Assembly (NCBI GenBank): GCA_017456885.1
Contig: JAFTIM010000006.1
Coordinates: forward strand, 62,001 to 126,000
Length of the DNA stretch: 64,000 nucleotides
From: Paludibacteraceae bacterium
Lineage (GTDB): Bacteria; Bacteroidota; Bacteroidia; Bacteroidales; Paludibacteraceae
Reading direction: 5' to 3'
Shown here: in pieces, positions 1-8,575 of the stretch
Numbering within the stretch: position 1 is the stretch's first letter
Layout: each line of letters starts with the position of its first letter
Position numbers and translations under genes: made by a program
The notes under the pieces: model-generated
What the model saw: only the letters and a program-made list of their open reading frames with translations
The model's database searches: none
What the model was told of the DNA's origin: nothing

Positions 1-633
1 GCGCTTTGGATACCACAACAACAGCACAATCGGTAACATCAGGAGTAACTGATACACGTTAAACCATGCTTGTACGAACAACGGATTTATCCGTTGCATT
101 ATGTACTTATCGTAAAGTCCGCTGAGTGCTCCCAACAATACCGCCACAAACAGAAAAATCACCCATTTGTTGCGAAAACTTACTCCTTCGCTCCTACCCG
201 AGTATGCAAGCAGAAAAATTCCGCAAAGTGCCAACAAAACCCCCGACCATTGCAACACGTTCAATCGCTCCGAAAAGAATATGATGGCACCCAACAAAAC
301 GAATATGGGACGCGTGGCATTCATCGGACCTACAATTGTCAATGGTAGATGTTTCATGGCAAAATAGCCGAATATCCACGACGATAGAACGATTATCGCC
401 TTTACAAAAACGTATTTGTGCACATGCCAATCCTCTGCATCGAAAGCATAATAAAATCCGCCAAACAACGACGAATCAAAAGAGTTCAATATAAAAGGAC
501 AAAACAACGCAGCCGATATCAACGTGTTAAAAAAAAGCACAGGAATAACCGCATTCCCATGCAATGCTTTTTTTTTAAAAACATCGTAAAATCCGAGTAA
601 AAAAGCAGAACCAAAGGCCAATATCAGCCACAT
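1..633 (-). CDS. EamA/DMT-family transporter, C-terminus beyond the window
   Basis: This is an inner-membrane protein of the drug/metabolite transporter type; the substrate cannot be told. The frame is open from the ATG at 631-633 through all 211 codons to the window edge, so the 3' end is missing. The product begins MWLILAFGSAFLLGFYDVFK and consists of repeated hydrophobic helices. The stretch LPLTIVGPMNATRPIFVLLG followed by a short FFSERL turn is typical of the end of an EamA repeat, and a second repeat starts near residue 150. Family members are usually about 280-300 residues. The start lies 6 nt downstream of the stop of the methyltransferase gene on the same strand, so the two are probably co-transcribed. 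Confidence 0.82.
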   Translation of the reverse strand, partial: MWLILAFGSAFLLGFYDVFKKKALHGNAVIPVLFFNTLISAALFCPFILNSFDSSLFGGFYYAFDAEDWHVHKYVFVKAIIVLSSWIFGYFAMKHLPLTIVGPMNATRPIFVLLGAIIFFSERLNVLQWSGVLLALCGIFLLAYSGRSEGVSFRNKWVIFLFVAVLLGALSGLYDKYIMQRINPLFVQAWFNVYQLLLMLPIVLLLWYPKR

Positions 634-639
634 TGCAAA

Positions 640-1812
640 TCAGTATTTTCTGTTTTTCCGCCGTTCGGCAACAAAAGAGTTTCGCTTCCCCTCAAAAGTC
701 TCAAAATGCCAAAACTCGCAATTCAAATCGCCGTTTTTCAACTTTATTTTTCCCGAAGGACGAAGCCCTATTCTCGATAAACAGGTAGTTTGCGAACTTA
801 TCACCCACGCATCGTTGCCTGTAAATTTATGTTTCAGCAAAGACCCCAATTCCGAATACAAAGTATCTAAATCCGACAATTTCAGACGCTCTCCGTAAGG
901 AGGATTCGTTACCATCAACGCCTTTCTTTTGTAGGGCTTAAACTCGGATATAGGGGCGTGCTCTACATCTATGTATTTCGACAAACCTGCCGATTCAATA
1001 TTTTCACGACATATTTTCAATGCGCCTGACGAAATATCCGAACCCTTAATCTTGAAATTAAAATCGCGCTCTTGAGTATCGTCGTTGTACACCTCATCGA
1101 ACAAATCACGGTCAAAATCATTCCACTTTTCAAATGCGAACTGCCTCCGGTAAATGCACGGAGGAATATTGAGCGCAATCAAAGCAGCCTCTATCAAAAG
1201 AGTTCCCGAACCACACATTGGATCGACAAAATCGCACTGACCATTCCACCCCGACAAAAGCAACATACCTGCCGCCAACACCTCGTTAAGGGGAGCATCG
1301 GTTTGCTCTTTCCTATAGCCACGACGATGCAACGACTCTCCCGAACTATCAAGCGACAAAGTACAATCATTGTGCGAAATATGGATATTTAGAAATAAAT
1401 CGGGATTGTCAATTCGTACCGAGGGACGCGAGCCCTGCTTTTCCATAAAAAAGTCGACAATGGCATCTTTTACCCTATAAGCCACAAATTTGGAATGCGT
1501 AAATGTTTCGGAATGAACCGTTGCATCTACACTGAACGTCTTTTTTACATTGAGGTATTTCTCCCAATTCACTTTTTTTACGTTTTCATACACTTCATCG
1601 GCATTGTTGGCTCTGAAAATCAGTATCGGCATCAATATACGCAATGCCGTCCGACACGATAAATTGGCACGATACAGCAACGTCTTATCGCCCGTAAACG
1701 ACACCGCTCGTCGGGCAATCTGCACATTATTGGCTCCTATCGCAACAAGTTCTTTTGCCAAAACAGTCTCCAACCCGAGAAATGTTTTTGCTAAAAAAGA
1801 GGTTTCTTCCAT
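640..1812 (-). CDS. THUMP-domain class I SAM-dependent RNA methyltransferase (RlmL N-terminal-half type)
   Basis: Probably a 23S rRNA guanine-N2 methyltransferase of the COG0116 group, whose E. coli relative is the N-terminal half of RlmL. The 390-residue protein has an N-terminal ferredoxin-like/THUMP region (about residues 1-160). A Rossmann methyltransferase domain follows, with the SAM-binding motif DPMCGSGTLLIEAAL near residue 200 and the catalytic NPPYGERL motif near residue 302. The basic tail ends RRKNRKY. The ATG overlaps the stop of the upstream serine acetyltransferase gene by one base (TAATG), which points to translational coupling. The exact target base cannot be read from sequence. 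Confidence 0.9.
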   Translation of the reverse strand: MEETSFLAKTFLGLETVLAKELVAIGANNVQIARRAVSFTGDKTLLYRANLSCRTALRILMPILIFRANNADEVYENVKKVNWEKYLNVKKTFSVDATVHSETFTHSKFVAYRVKDAIVDFFMEKQGSRPSVRIDNPDLFLNIHISHNDCTLSLDSSGESLHRRGYRKEQTDAPLNEVLAAGMLLLSGWNGQCDFVDPMCGSGTLLIEAALIALNIPPCIYRRQFAFEKWNDFDRDLFDEVYNDDTQERDFNFKIKGSDISSGALKICRENIESAGLSKYIDVEHAPISEFKPYKRKALMVTNPPYGERLKLSDLDTLYSELGSLLKHKFTGNDAWVISSQTTCLSRIGLRPSGKIKLKNGDLNCEFWHFETFEGKRNSFVAERRKNRKY

Positions 1813-2678
1813 TATTTTTTCTGAATTAGTTTCGTTCCGGCAGGTACATCTTTATCTACCCAAATATTACCGCCAATTATCGAATTTTTACCAATTGTTA
1901 TTCGTCCCAAGATGGTCGAATTGGAATACACTATCACGTTATCTTCGATTATCGGATGTCGCAAAATGCCTTTAATCGGATTCCCGTCGGCATCCAGCGG
2001 AAAACTTTTTGCACCCAACGTTACTCCCTGATAAAGTTTCACGTTATCGCCAATGACAGAAGTTTCGCCAATGACAACACCCGTCCCGTGGTCAATCGTA
2101 AAATAACGTCCTATTTTGGCTCCGGGGTGGATGTCTATACCCGTTTCCGAGTGAGCCATTTCGGTAATGATACGCGGAATAATCGGGACATTCAGAAGCA
2201 ATAATTCATGAGCTATTCTGTAATTGGATATTGCTCTAATAGCCGGATAACAAAGAATAACTTCACTTTTGCTTTTAGCTGCGGGATCTCCGTTATAAGC
2301 GGCATCGACGTCGGTACTGAGTGTTTCGCGCAATGCCGGCAACTTCTCTATAAACTGTAAAGCTATCTGTTCCGCAAAAGTACGGCACTCGCATTCATTA
2401 TCGTAATCGCCTGAAAAACAAAGACCTGCGTAAATTTGGTCTGTCAACGATTTTTTCAGTTTCTCTATTTGAACACCGATATAATAACGCACGTTCTCGG
2501 AATGAATTGTCGAATTACCAAAATAACCCGGGAAAAGTATTTTTCTCGTCAATAACACAATTTCGTTCAATTCGTCAATGGAGGGAAGCATCACATCTTC
2601 ATTTTGATGATGATACAGCGCCTCAAAAGATTCCAATTGCGATAACGATTCGATTGTTTTTTTCAATTTATCATTCAT
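1812..2678 (-). CDS. cysE: Serine O-acetyltransferase (cysE/epsC type)
   Basis: Transfers acetyl from acetyl-CoA to L-serine, the first step of cysteine synthesis, in the cytoplasm. The 288 residues comprise an alpha-helical N-terminal domain (about 1-180) and a left-handed beta-helix of hexapeptide repeats. The signature HPGAKIGRYFTIDHGTGVVI carries the catalytic histidines, and further repeats of the type DNVKLYQGVTLGAKSF follow. The long N-terminal domain matches the EpsC-like acetyltransferases common in Bacteroidota. The gene sits between the NadR-like kinase (1 nt gap) and the methyltransferase (1 nt overlap) in one minus-strand operon. No cysK neighbour is visible. Confidence 0.93.
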   Translation of the reverse strand: MNDKLKKTIESLSQLESFEALYHHQNEDVMLPSIDELNEIVLLTRKILFPGYFGNSTIHSENVRYYIGVQIEKLKKSLTDQIYAGLCFSGDYDNECECRTFAEQIALQFIEKLPALRETLSTDVDAAYNGDPAAKSKSEVILCYPAIRAISNYRIAHELLLLNVPIIPRIITEMAHSETGIDIHPGAKIGRYFTIDHGTGVVIGETSVIGDNVKLYQGVTLGAKSFPLDADGNPIKGILRHPIIEDNVIVYSNSTILGRITIGKNSIIGGNIWVDKDVPAGTKLIQKK

Positions 2679-2679
2679 A

Positions 2680-3186
2680 TCAACATACTTTTTTTACCGC
2701 ATTTATGGCGTTCTCAATGCGAACATTTCCAAATCCTTCTATCTCGACCCACGGTACAGCAAGGCGTTCAACTTCTTTTTTGTAACAATCGTACAAGTAT
2801 TGCCTGTTATGGGCATTTTCTCTCACTGCATCGTATTTCCACTCCAAATCGGGCTTGCAAAGCAGATAAAGATTCACATTCTGGTCTTTAATTGCCGCAT
2901 CCAACCACTTGGGGACTTTTGCGTAACACTCCGAAAACCATACTTTAGTGATTATCAAATCCGTATCAAAAAATACGATACCATCACTTATTTCTTTTTC
3001 ACGAAACTGCATTTGCTGCATTTTCGCTATGTTTTCTACATCGGCGTAATCGTATTTTCGCGACAAGTTTTCGACATACGTACGTGCATATTCCGGAATC
3101 CATTCTGCATTAAAATGTTGAGCCAATTGTTCGCAAAGCGAAGTTTTTCCCGTCGATTCCGGACCTATCAGCACTATTTTTTTCAT
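2680..3186 (-). CDS. NadR-like AAA-family ATPase / nicotinamide-nucleoside kinase domain
   Basis: A small P-loop protein of 168 residues resembling the C-terminal ribosylnicotinamide kinase domain of NadR (COG3172, AAA_28). It starts MKKIVLIGPESTGKTSLCEQ, which contains the Walker A loop GPESTGKTS. The segment IPEYARTYVE and the Walker-B-like IVFFDTDLI are also characteristic. The nucleotidyltransferase and helix-turn-helix parts of full-length NadR are absent, so this is a stand-alone kinase-like protein. Phosphorylation of nicotinamide riboside is the family-based guess; the real substrate is unproven. A hairpin terminator upstream (3200-3234) separates it from glycyl-tRNA synthetase, so this is probably the first gene of the cysE operon. 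Confidence 0.82.
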   Translation of the reverse strand: MKKIVLIGPESTGKTSLCEQLAQHFNAEWIPEYARTYVENLSRKYDYADVENIAKMQQMQFREKEISDGIVFFDTDLIITKVWFSECYAKVPKWLDAAIKDQNVNLYLLCKPDLEWKYDAVRENAHNRQYLYDCYKKEVERLAVPWVEIEGFGNVRIENAINAVKKVC

Positions 3187-3199
3187 TCAGCCAATGTCA

Positions 3200-3234
3200 A
3201 AAACAAAAAGGCAAAGAGTATTTCTTTACCTTTT
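3200..3234 (-). terminator. Intrinsic terminator after glyQS
   Basis: A 12-bp stem (3206-3217 with 3223-3234, one G-T pair) has a 5-nt loop. Read on the minus strand it is followed by a T-rich run. It lies in the gap between the glycyl-tRNA synthetase stop and the NadR-like start, so it should end the glyQS transcript. Confidence 0.7.
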
Positions 3235-3243
3235 CGATTATCT

Positions 3244-4794
3244 TTATTGTTCTACAATTTTACGAAAAAGGTTTTTCATATTCACCTGCTTGTCTATAAT
3301 GCCGTGTAAATCGGCAATTTTCACACGTTCTTGTTGCATTGTATCACGATAACGTATTGTTACCGCATCGTCTTCCAACGTTTGATGATCGACCGTAATG
3401 CAAAACGGTGTTCCAATGGCATCTTGACGACGATAACGTTTGCCAATAGAGTCTTTCTCGTCGTAGTTGGTATGAAAATCGAACTTTAACAAGTCTTGTA
3501 TCTCGCGTGCTTTTTCGGGCAAACCATCTTTTTTCACCAACGGCATTACACACACTTTGACAGGAGCAAGCACTGCCGGCAATTTTAAAACTACGCGCGA
3601 TTCGCCGTTTTCAAGTTGTTCCTCGCAATATGCTGCCGACATTATCGATAAAAACATACGATCGACGCCTATCGATGTTTCAATAACATACGGCGTATAC
3701 GATTGATTCAGTTCAGGATCAAAATACTCAATTTTTTTACCTGAATATTGAGCATGTTGGCTCAAATCGAAATTCGTACGGCTATGAATGCCTTCTACTT
3801 CCTTAAACCCAAAAGGCATTTCAAACTCGATGTCGGTAGCTGCATTTGCATAATGAGCCAATTTCTCGTGGTCGTGATAACGATATTTGTCATCGCCAAG
3901 ACCTAACGCTTTATGCCATTTCAAGCGGAATTGTTTCCAATGCTCAAACCACTTCATTTCCTCGCCCGGACGAACAAAAAACTGCATCTCCATTTGCTCA
4001 AACTCACGCATACGAAAGACAAATTGACGTGCAACAATCTCATTTCTAAATGCTTTACCTATTTGAGCGATACCAAATGGAATTTTCATCCGTCCCGTTT
4101 TTTGCACATTCAGATAATTGACAAAAATGCCTTGTGCCGTTTCTGGTCGAAGATATATTTTCATGGCACCGTCGGCAGTGGAACCCATCTCGGTAGAGAA
4201 CATCAAGTTAAATTGGCGCACATCGGTCCAATTTCTTGTTCCCGAAATCGGACAAACAATTTCCTCATCTAAAATTATCTGCCTCAATGCCTCCAAGTCG
4301 TTTGCATTCATGGCCTGAGCGAAACGTGTGTGCAAATTGTCGCGTTTAGCCACATACTCTTGTACACGAGCATTCGTTTGACAAAACATTTCTCTATCAA
4401 AAGCATCGCCAAAACGTTTAGCGGCTTTGTCGCACTCTTTATTGATTTTTTCATCGTATTTTGCCAACTGATCTTCTATCAACACATCGGCACGGTAACG
4501 TTTTTTCGAATCACGATTGTCAATCAACGGATCGTTAAAGGCATCGACATGCCCGGAGGCTTTCCATGTTGTCGGGTGCATAAAAATTGCAGCGTCAATA
4601 CCCACAATGTTTTCATGCAACAAAGTCATGGAGTCCCACCAATATTTCTTTATGTTGTTTTTAAGTTCAACACCATTCTGACCATAGTCATATACAGCAC
4701 CGAGTCCGTCATAAATTTCACTCGACGGGAATACAAACCCATATTCTTTGCAATGAGCCACTAACTTTTTAAAAACATCTTCTTGTGAAGCCAT
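3244..4794 (-). CDS. glyQS: Glycyl-tRNA synthetase, single-chain class II
   Basis: Charges tRNA-Gly with glycine in the cytoplasm. The 516-residue protein starts MASQEDVFKKLVAHCKEYGF and has the class II core, including RPETAQGIFVNYLNV and GIAQIGKAFRNEI. It also has the family element FRMREFEQMEMQFFV and a C-terminal anticodon-binding domain (about residues 410-516, beginning near LPAVLAPVKVCVMPL). The length and single chain match the eukaryote-like homodimeric GlyRS rather than the split alpha/beta enzyme. A -7-like TATTTTTG box sits on the minus strand at 4841-4848, about 50 bases before the start. A terminator follows at 3200-3234, so the gene looks monocistronic. Confidence 0.96.
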   Translation of the reverse strand: MASQEDVFKKLVAHCKEYGFVFPSSEIYDGLGAVYDYGQNGVELKNNIKKYWWDSMTLLHENIVGIDAAIFMHPTTWKASGHVDAFNDPLIDNRDSKKRYRADVLIEDQLAKYDEKINKECDKAAKRFGDAFDREMFCQTNARVQEYVAKRDNLHTRFAQAMNANDLEALRQIILDEEIVCPISGTRNWTDVRQFNLMFSTEMGSTADGAMKIYLRPETAQGIFVNYLNVQKTGRMKIPFGIAQIGKAFRNEIVARQFVFRMREFEQMEMQFFVRPGEEMKWFEHWKQFRLKWHKALGLGDDKYRYHDHEKLAHYANAATDIEFEMPFGFKEVEGIHSRTNFDLSQHAQYSGKKIEYFDPELNQSYTPYVIETSIGVDRMFLSIMSAAYCEEQLENGESRVVLKLPAVLAPVKVCVMPLVKKDGLPEKAREIQDLLKFDFHTNYDEKDSIGKRYRRQDAIGTPFCITVDHQTLEDDAVTIRYRDTMQQERVKIADLHGIIDKQVNMKNLFRKIVEQ

Positions 4795-4870
4795 ATCTTA
4801 AAATTTTCAAGTTGTTTTATTCTGATTTTCAATGAATGTGCAAAAATAGTGTTTTTATCGGAATCTTATA

Positions 4871-4902
4871 AAAGAAAAGTCTACCAAATTAAGGTAGACT
4901 TT
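4871..4902 (-). terminator. Intrinsic terminator of tRNA-Cys
   Basis: Inverted repeat AAGTCTACC (4877-4885) with GGTAGACTT (4893-4901), followed on the minus strand by TTCTTTT. It starts a few bases after the tRNA 3' end. Confidence 0.8.
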
Positions 4903-4904
4903 AG

Positions 4905-4975
4905 AGGTTCCTAGCAGATTCGAACTGCTGTATACGGTTTTGCAGACCGGTGCCTAACCACTCGGCCAAGGAACC
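4905..4975 (-). tRNA. tRNA-Cys (anticodon GCA)
   Basis: The minus-strand transcript folds as a 71-nt cloverleaf. The acceptor stem is GGTTCCT/AGGAACC, the anticodon loop is CTGCAAA (anticodon GCA) and the T arm carries GTTCGAATC. The discriminator base is U, as expected for tRNA-Cys. CCA is not encoded. A consensus promoter (4986-5016) and a terminator (4871-4902) flank it. Confidence 0.96.
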
Positions 4976-4985
4976 ATTTAGGTTA

Positions 4986-5016
4986 CAAAAATAATATTTT
5001 TTACTTTGTCAGCAAA
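4986..5016 (-). promoter_or_regulatory. Bacteroidota-type promoter of tRNA-Cys
   Basis: Read on the minus strand: TTTG (5013-5016), a 19-base spacer, then TATTTTTG (4986-4993). This matches TTTG-N19-TAnnTTTG exactly and places transcription start within a few bases of the tRNA 5' end. Confidence 0.8.
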
Positions 5017-5045
5017 GGTTTGTAAAAGTTTATTTATGAAAAGCA

Positions 5046-5471
5046 TTATTTTTTCTCAAAGCTTTCCAATAAAACTTTTTTAAATCCGTGTTCCGCTTTG
5101 AAAAGCCGATGTATTTTTTCCGCCGAAAGTATCGTTTTGTATTTTTCGTAGTAAGTTTTCCGCAAAAGCACCTCATCAACATCCAATTGAGTCATTGCAT
5201 CGTTCACGGCTTCGTAGTCGGCTTCCGAGGCAGAGTTCTCAATCTGTTTCACTAACTTACGCCTTTTTTTGTGCATTTCCATATTTTTTTGTTGAAACTC
5301 GTTGTACAAAGGCCAAAAAACTTGAGCTTCTTCGGGCGTCAGTTGAACCACTTCGGTGATATAAGCCACTTTTCGTGCTTTTATATCTTCCATACAAGGC
5401 TTTTCTTTAGATTGGGCAATCATACTTGTTCCCAGCAAAGAAAGCAGAATCAATACTAAATTTCTTTTCAT
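5046..5471 (-). CDS. Secreted Spy/CpxP-like small helical protein
   Basis: A 141-residue protein with a signal peptide (MKRNLVLILLSLLGTSMIAQ) and a highly charged, all-helical mature part. The segment VQLTPEEAQVFWPLYNEFQQ resembles the LTXXQ-like repeat of periplasmic Spy/CpxP chaperones. In Bacteroidota such proteins often sit next to an ECF sigma factor, as here, and they are then sometimes labelled 'sensor of ECF-type sigma factor'. It is the last gene of the sigma, anti-sigma, Spy-like trio (6 nt from the anti-sigma gene). A role in sensing or buffering envelope stress is inferred from context only. Confidence 0.75.
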   Translation of the reverse strand: MKRNLVLILLSLLGTSMIAQSKEKPCMEDIKARKVAYITEVVQLTPEEAQVFWPLYNEFQQKNMEMHKKRRKLVKQIENSASEADYEAVNDAMTQLDVDEVLLRKTYYEKYKTILSAEKIHRLFKAEHGFKKVLLESFEKK

Positions 5472-5477
5472 ATCTGT

Positions 5478-5816
5478 CTATTTTTCTGCCAATAAATAAT
5501 CGACTATCGTATTCTCATCAAGTTCCGACAACACATAATTATACAAAACATCGTCCGATGTTTTTTCTTGTTGTGCCGTCAAAGTTGTTTGTTCGGGATT
5601 GTTGTTCAAGGTTCGTACAGCAAAATGTATCACAACATAAAAACCGACAAACATTGCCGCAAAATAGAGCAACGGCTTTGTCTTTTCAAAAAACGAAACC
5701 TTTTTCGGTGTTACTTTTGCGTCTATAATCGAAGGTAATTGCTCAAAATAGTTTTCAGGTTCCTTAAAAGGAGTCCTATTCCCTATTTTTTTGAGATGTT
5801 CGAATTGCTCTTCCAT
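5478..5816 (-). CDS. Probable membrane anti-sigma factor (single TM segment)
   Basis: A 112-residue protein with no recognised catalytic motif. The N-terminal part is cytoplasmic in type (MEEQFEHLKKIGNRTPFKEP). One transmembrane helix spans about residues 50-68 (LLYFAAMFVGFYVVIHFAV), and a short extracytoplasmic tail of about 40 residues follows. It lies directly downstream of the ECF sigma gene and upstream of the Spy-like gene, the usual place of an anti-sigma factor. The anti-sigma role is inference from gene order and topology. No zinc-binding HXXXCXXC motif is present, so it is not a classical ZAS-type anti-sigma factor. Confidence 0.65.
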   Translation of the reverse strand: MEEQFEHLKKIGNRTPFKEPENYFEQLPSIIDAKVTPKKVSFFEKTKPLLYFAAMFVGFYVVIHFAVRTLNNNPEQTTLTAQQEKTSDDVLYNYVLSELDENTIVDYLLAEK

Positions 5817-5864
5817 GTATTTATTTTTTTTGCAATGATTTAGATAAATAAAAGAGAGAATGGT

Positions 5865-6419
5865 TTAATCCTCTTCCGACAAAAATTGTTCGATTTTTTT
5901 TACGGCATGATGATACGAAGCCTTCAGAGCGCCAACCGACGTTCCGAGTATTTCTTCCATATCTTCGTATGTTTTTTCTTCAAAATATTTCATGTTAAAC
6001 ACCAAACGCTGTTTGTCGGGTAACATTACAATGGCTTTCTGAAGTTTTTTTTCTGCCTCATTCCCATCAAAATAGGTGTCGGCCTCCAATTTCGACAGCA
6101 AAATATCCTCCGTATCCAGCATAGAAGTCATATTTTTAATACGCTGATTATTCAAAAATGTAAGCGTTTCGTTTACGGCTATGCGATACAACCATGTCGA
6201 CAACTTTGCATCACCCCGAAAATTATCAATGCCTGTCCACGCTTTTATCAGTGTATTCTGAAGCACATCGTCAGTATCTTCATGACTTATCAGCATTTTT
6301 CGAATTTGCCAATAGAGTTGTTTTTGATATTTTACAACAATCTGCGAAAATGCCTCTCGCTTGGTTTTTTCATCGCGGAGCAACTCCAAAAGTTGTTCGT
6401 CTGTTAATGAATTTGCCAT
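5865..6419 (-). CDS. RNA polymerase ECF sigma factor
   Basis: A 184-residue sigma-70-family ECF factor. Region 2 is at about residues 25-95 (YWQIRKMLISHEDTDDVLQN, then NFRGDAKLSTWLYRIAVNE). Region 4 is at about 125-180 (MLPDKQRLVFNMKYFEEKTY, then ASYHHAVKKIEQFL). I chose the ATG at 6417-6419 (MANSLTDEQLLELL). Upstream in-frame ATGs run into the metH-like gene and would add 44 residues with no sigma-like features. The gene starts 5 nt after the metH-like stop, and the probable anti-sigma and Spy-like genes follow. It probably controls an envelope-stress regulon; the signal is unknown. Confidence 0.93.
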   Translation of the reverse strand: MANSLTDEQLLELLRDEKTKREAFSQIVVKYQKQLYWQIRKMLISHEDTDDVLQNTLIKAWTGIDNFRGDAKLSTWLYRIAVNETLTFLNNQRIKNMTSMLDTEDILLSKLEADTYFDGNEAEKKLQKAIVMLPDKQRLVFNMKYFEEKTYEDMEEILGTSVGALKASYHHAVKKIEQFLSEED

Positions 6420-6424
6420 GTTCT

Positions 6425-7462
6425 CTATATTTTCAAAACATCTAAACCCGAAACCATCAAATCGTTTTTTCGGGGTTGAGGTACACGAGGTTGGTAATCG
6501 TTGAGAATATCTGCAATTGCAGCAATATGTTCGGGTGTCGTACCGCAACATCCACCCACAATGTTAATCAATCCTTCTTCCAGAAATTTTGCTATTTGTG
6601 TAGCCATCGTTTTCGGTGTTTCGTCGTAAGCACCAAGTGCATTCGGCAAACCCGCATTCGGATGCACACTTACAAAGCAAGAGGCTTCTGCGGCTATTTT
6701 CCGAATATAAGGCAATAAATCTTTTGCTCCGAAAGAGCAATTCAAGCCTATCGAAAACAAGTCGACATGCGACACCGAACAAAGCAGAGCTTCTGGTGTC
6801 TGCCCCGACAACAAACGACCCGCGGCATCGGCAATTGTGGCCGAAAGCATCAATTTTACCTTCCGACCCACTTTGTTCATCGCCTCTTCGGCTGCAAAAA
6901 GTGCGGCTTTTGCATTCAGCGTATCAAATACCGTTTCGATAAGCAACGCATCGACACCGTTTTCTATCAATGCTGTCATCTGTTCCAAATAAGCCACCAC
7001 CAACTCATCAAACGTGATGTTTCGAAACATCGGGCGGTTGACATCGGGCGACATTGACGCCATTTTGTTCGTCGGACCGACAGAGCCTGCCACATAACGT
7101 TTTTTACGTGGATTTTTACGAGTAAACTCATCGGCTGCCGCTCGTGCTATTTGTGCCGCCGCCGCATTCATTTCTACCACATAGTCGCACATATCGTAAT
7201 CGGCCTGCGAAATTCGTTGTGAATTAAAAGAACACGTTTCGATAATATCGGCTCCAGCTTCGAGATACTGCCGATGTACATCGGCTATGACATCGGGACG
7301 TGTCAAACACAACACGTCGTTGTTGCCTTTCAATTCCACCGAATGACCAGCAAAACGCTTGCCTCGGAAATCGGCTTCGGTGAGTTGTCGCTGTTGCAAC
7401 ATCGTACCCATTGCACCATCGAGCAACAAAATGCGTTTATTTATTCCCCAATTATCCGTCAT
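6425..7462 (-). CDS. MetH-like homocysteine S-methyltransferase domain protein, ends in the inter-domain linker
   Basis: Matches the N-terminal homocysteine-binding module of cobalamin-dependent methionine synthase. It starts [20 protein letters not shown]; the substrate-barrel motifs GLNCSFG and [11 protein letters not shown] hold the three zinc-binding cysteines. Full-length MetH is about 1200 residues, with pterin, cobalamin and reactivation domains. This protein has 345 residues and ends SGLDVLKI, the linker sequence just before the pterin domain, after which the ECF sigma gene begins 5 nt later. It could be a stand-alone homocysteine methyltransferase, half of a split MetH, or a remnant left by deletion. 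No other MetH domain is in the window. The start overlaps the upstream gene by 4 nt (ATGA). Confidence 0.85.
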   Translation of the reverse strand: MTDNWGINKRILLLDGAMGTMLQQRQLTEADFRGKRFAGHSVELKGNNDVLCLTRPDVIADVHRQYLEAGADIIETCSFNSQRISQADYDMCDYVVEMNAAAAQIARAAADEFTRKNPRKKRYVAGSVGPTNKMASMSPDVNRPMFRNITFDELVVAYLEQMTALIENGVDALLIETVFDTLNAKAALFAAEEAMNKVGRKVKLMLSATIADAAGRLLSGQTPEALLCSVSHVDLFSIGLNCSFGAKDLLPYIRKIAAEASCFVSVHPNAGLPNALGAYDETPKTMATQIAKFLEEGLINIVGGCCGTTPEHIAAIADILNDYQPRVPQPRKNDLMVSGLDVLKI

Positions 7463-7971
7463 TCGTACATTATTTCGGTATGATCAATTTCCTCTGTTTC
7501 CTGTTTTTGTTGCGGTCCGTGTTTCCACTCATACTCCTGCTGCAACAATTGCTGACGTTTTTCTTCTTCCGTCAAGTCTTTTAAATCAGGGTTATTTTGA
7601 GGGCGAACCTTACGCAGTTCGTTATAATCCAATGCCTTATCCACTTTAAACATTTCGAGTTGTAGTCCTCCGTCGGGCATCCATCCGCTCATTCCCGTTT
7701 TGCGTTCCGTACGTAACACATAACGCATTCGCCCCATGTCTGTTTCAATCAAATCGTTATCCTCTCCGCACGGCATTTCCAGATCACGTAAAAAAAGCAT
7801 TCCATGCACCATGCGGTATGCAGAGTTTTTATTCCAATAAAAAAGACGCAACTCCCAATCGCCTGCCTGAAATACCTCGTATTCCTCGGGAAGCGTTACC
7901 TTGTCTTTCTTTTTAGAAAACACGGGGACACAAAAAAGCAAAGCAACTGCAAGCAAAATATATTTTCTCAT
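7459..7971 (-). CDS. Secreted protein of unknown function
   Basis: I do not recognise this 170-residue protein. It has a signal peptide ([20 protein letters not shown]) followed by a basic stretch. A probable beta-rich region contains [19 protein letters not shown], and the C-terminal third is rich in charged residues and glutamine ([17 protein letters not shown]). There is no lipobox cysteine, so it is probably periplasmic. It is 14 nt downstream of hisIE and overlaps the metH-like gene by 4 nt, so it belongs to the hisA-hisIE transcript by position. The context gives no clear function. Confidence 0.75.
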   Translation of the reverse strand: MRKYILLAVALLFCVPVFSKKKDKVTLPEEYEVFQAGDWELRLFYWNKNSAYRMVHGMLFLRDLEMPCGEDNDLIETDMGRMRYVLRTERKTGMSGWMPDGGLQLEMFKVDKALDYNELRKVRPQNNPDLKDLTEEEKRQQLLQQEYEWKHGPQQKQETEEIDHTEIMYE

Positions 7972-7984
7972 AAAGCAAAAAATT

Positions 7985-8575
7985 TTAATGACGTTTTTTT
8001 AATTCTCGTGCCAAATCCTCTATTCGCAATCCTTTAGAGGTGAGCAACACAATCAAATGATAAATCAAATCCGAGGCTTCGTAAATCAATCCCTCGTTGG
8101 TGCCATTAGTAGCTTCAATGACGCTCTCAACAGCCTCCTCGCCCACTTTTTGAGCCATTCGGTTGACACCTTTTTTAAACAACGACGTTGTGTACGAACC
8201 CTCCGGACGTTCTTCGTAGCGTTTATCAATAAAATCTTGAAGGTATTTCAAAAACATGATGTCTTCTTCGTTTTTCTCTCCCCAGCAAGTATCTGCCCCC
8301 GTATGACAAACAGGCCCTTCGGGTTTCACCTTTATCAGCAACGTATCGTTGTCGCAATCATTCATGATTTTAACCACGTTCAAGAAATTTCCGCTCTCCT
8401 CGCCCTTTGTCCAAAGACGTTGTTTTGTACGGCTATAAAAAGTTACCTTGCCCGTTTCCTCGGTTTTTTTCAAGGCCTCCTCGTTCATAAACCCCAGCAT
8501 CAGAACCTTATTGGTAAAATCGTCTTGCACAATGGCAGGCACAAGCCCGCCCATTTTTTCAAAATCAACTTTCAT
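7985..8575 (-). CDS. hisIE: Bifunctional phosphoribosyl-AMP cyclohydrolase / phosphoribosyl-ATP pyrophosphatase
   Basis: Catalyses steps two and three of histidine synthesis. The HisI half (about residues 1-105) carries the metal-binding sequence GPVCHTGADTCW and the substrate motif TFYSRTKQRLWTKGEESGN. The HisE half (about 110-196) has the helical nucleotide-pyrophosphatase signature RPEGSYTTSLF, KVGEEAVE and SDLIYHLIVLL. The length of 196 residues is normal for the fused enzyme. The start overlaps the hisA stop by 4 nt, so translation is coupled. Confidence 0.96.
   Translation of the reverse strand: MKVDFEKMGGLVPAIVQDDFTNKVLMLGFMNEEALKKTEETGKVTFYSRTKQRLWTKGEESGNFLNVVKIMNDCDNDTLLIKVKPEGPVCHTGADTCWGEKNEEDIMFLKYLQDFIDKRYEERPEGSYTTSLFKKGVNRMAQKVGEEAVESVIEATNGTNEGLIYEASDLIYHLIVLLTSKGLRIEDLARELKKRH

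Noticed and set aside
6420-6551. Longer ECF sigma frame from 6551
   Set aside because: It reads inside the metH-like gene, and the added residues have no sigma-factor character.
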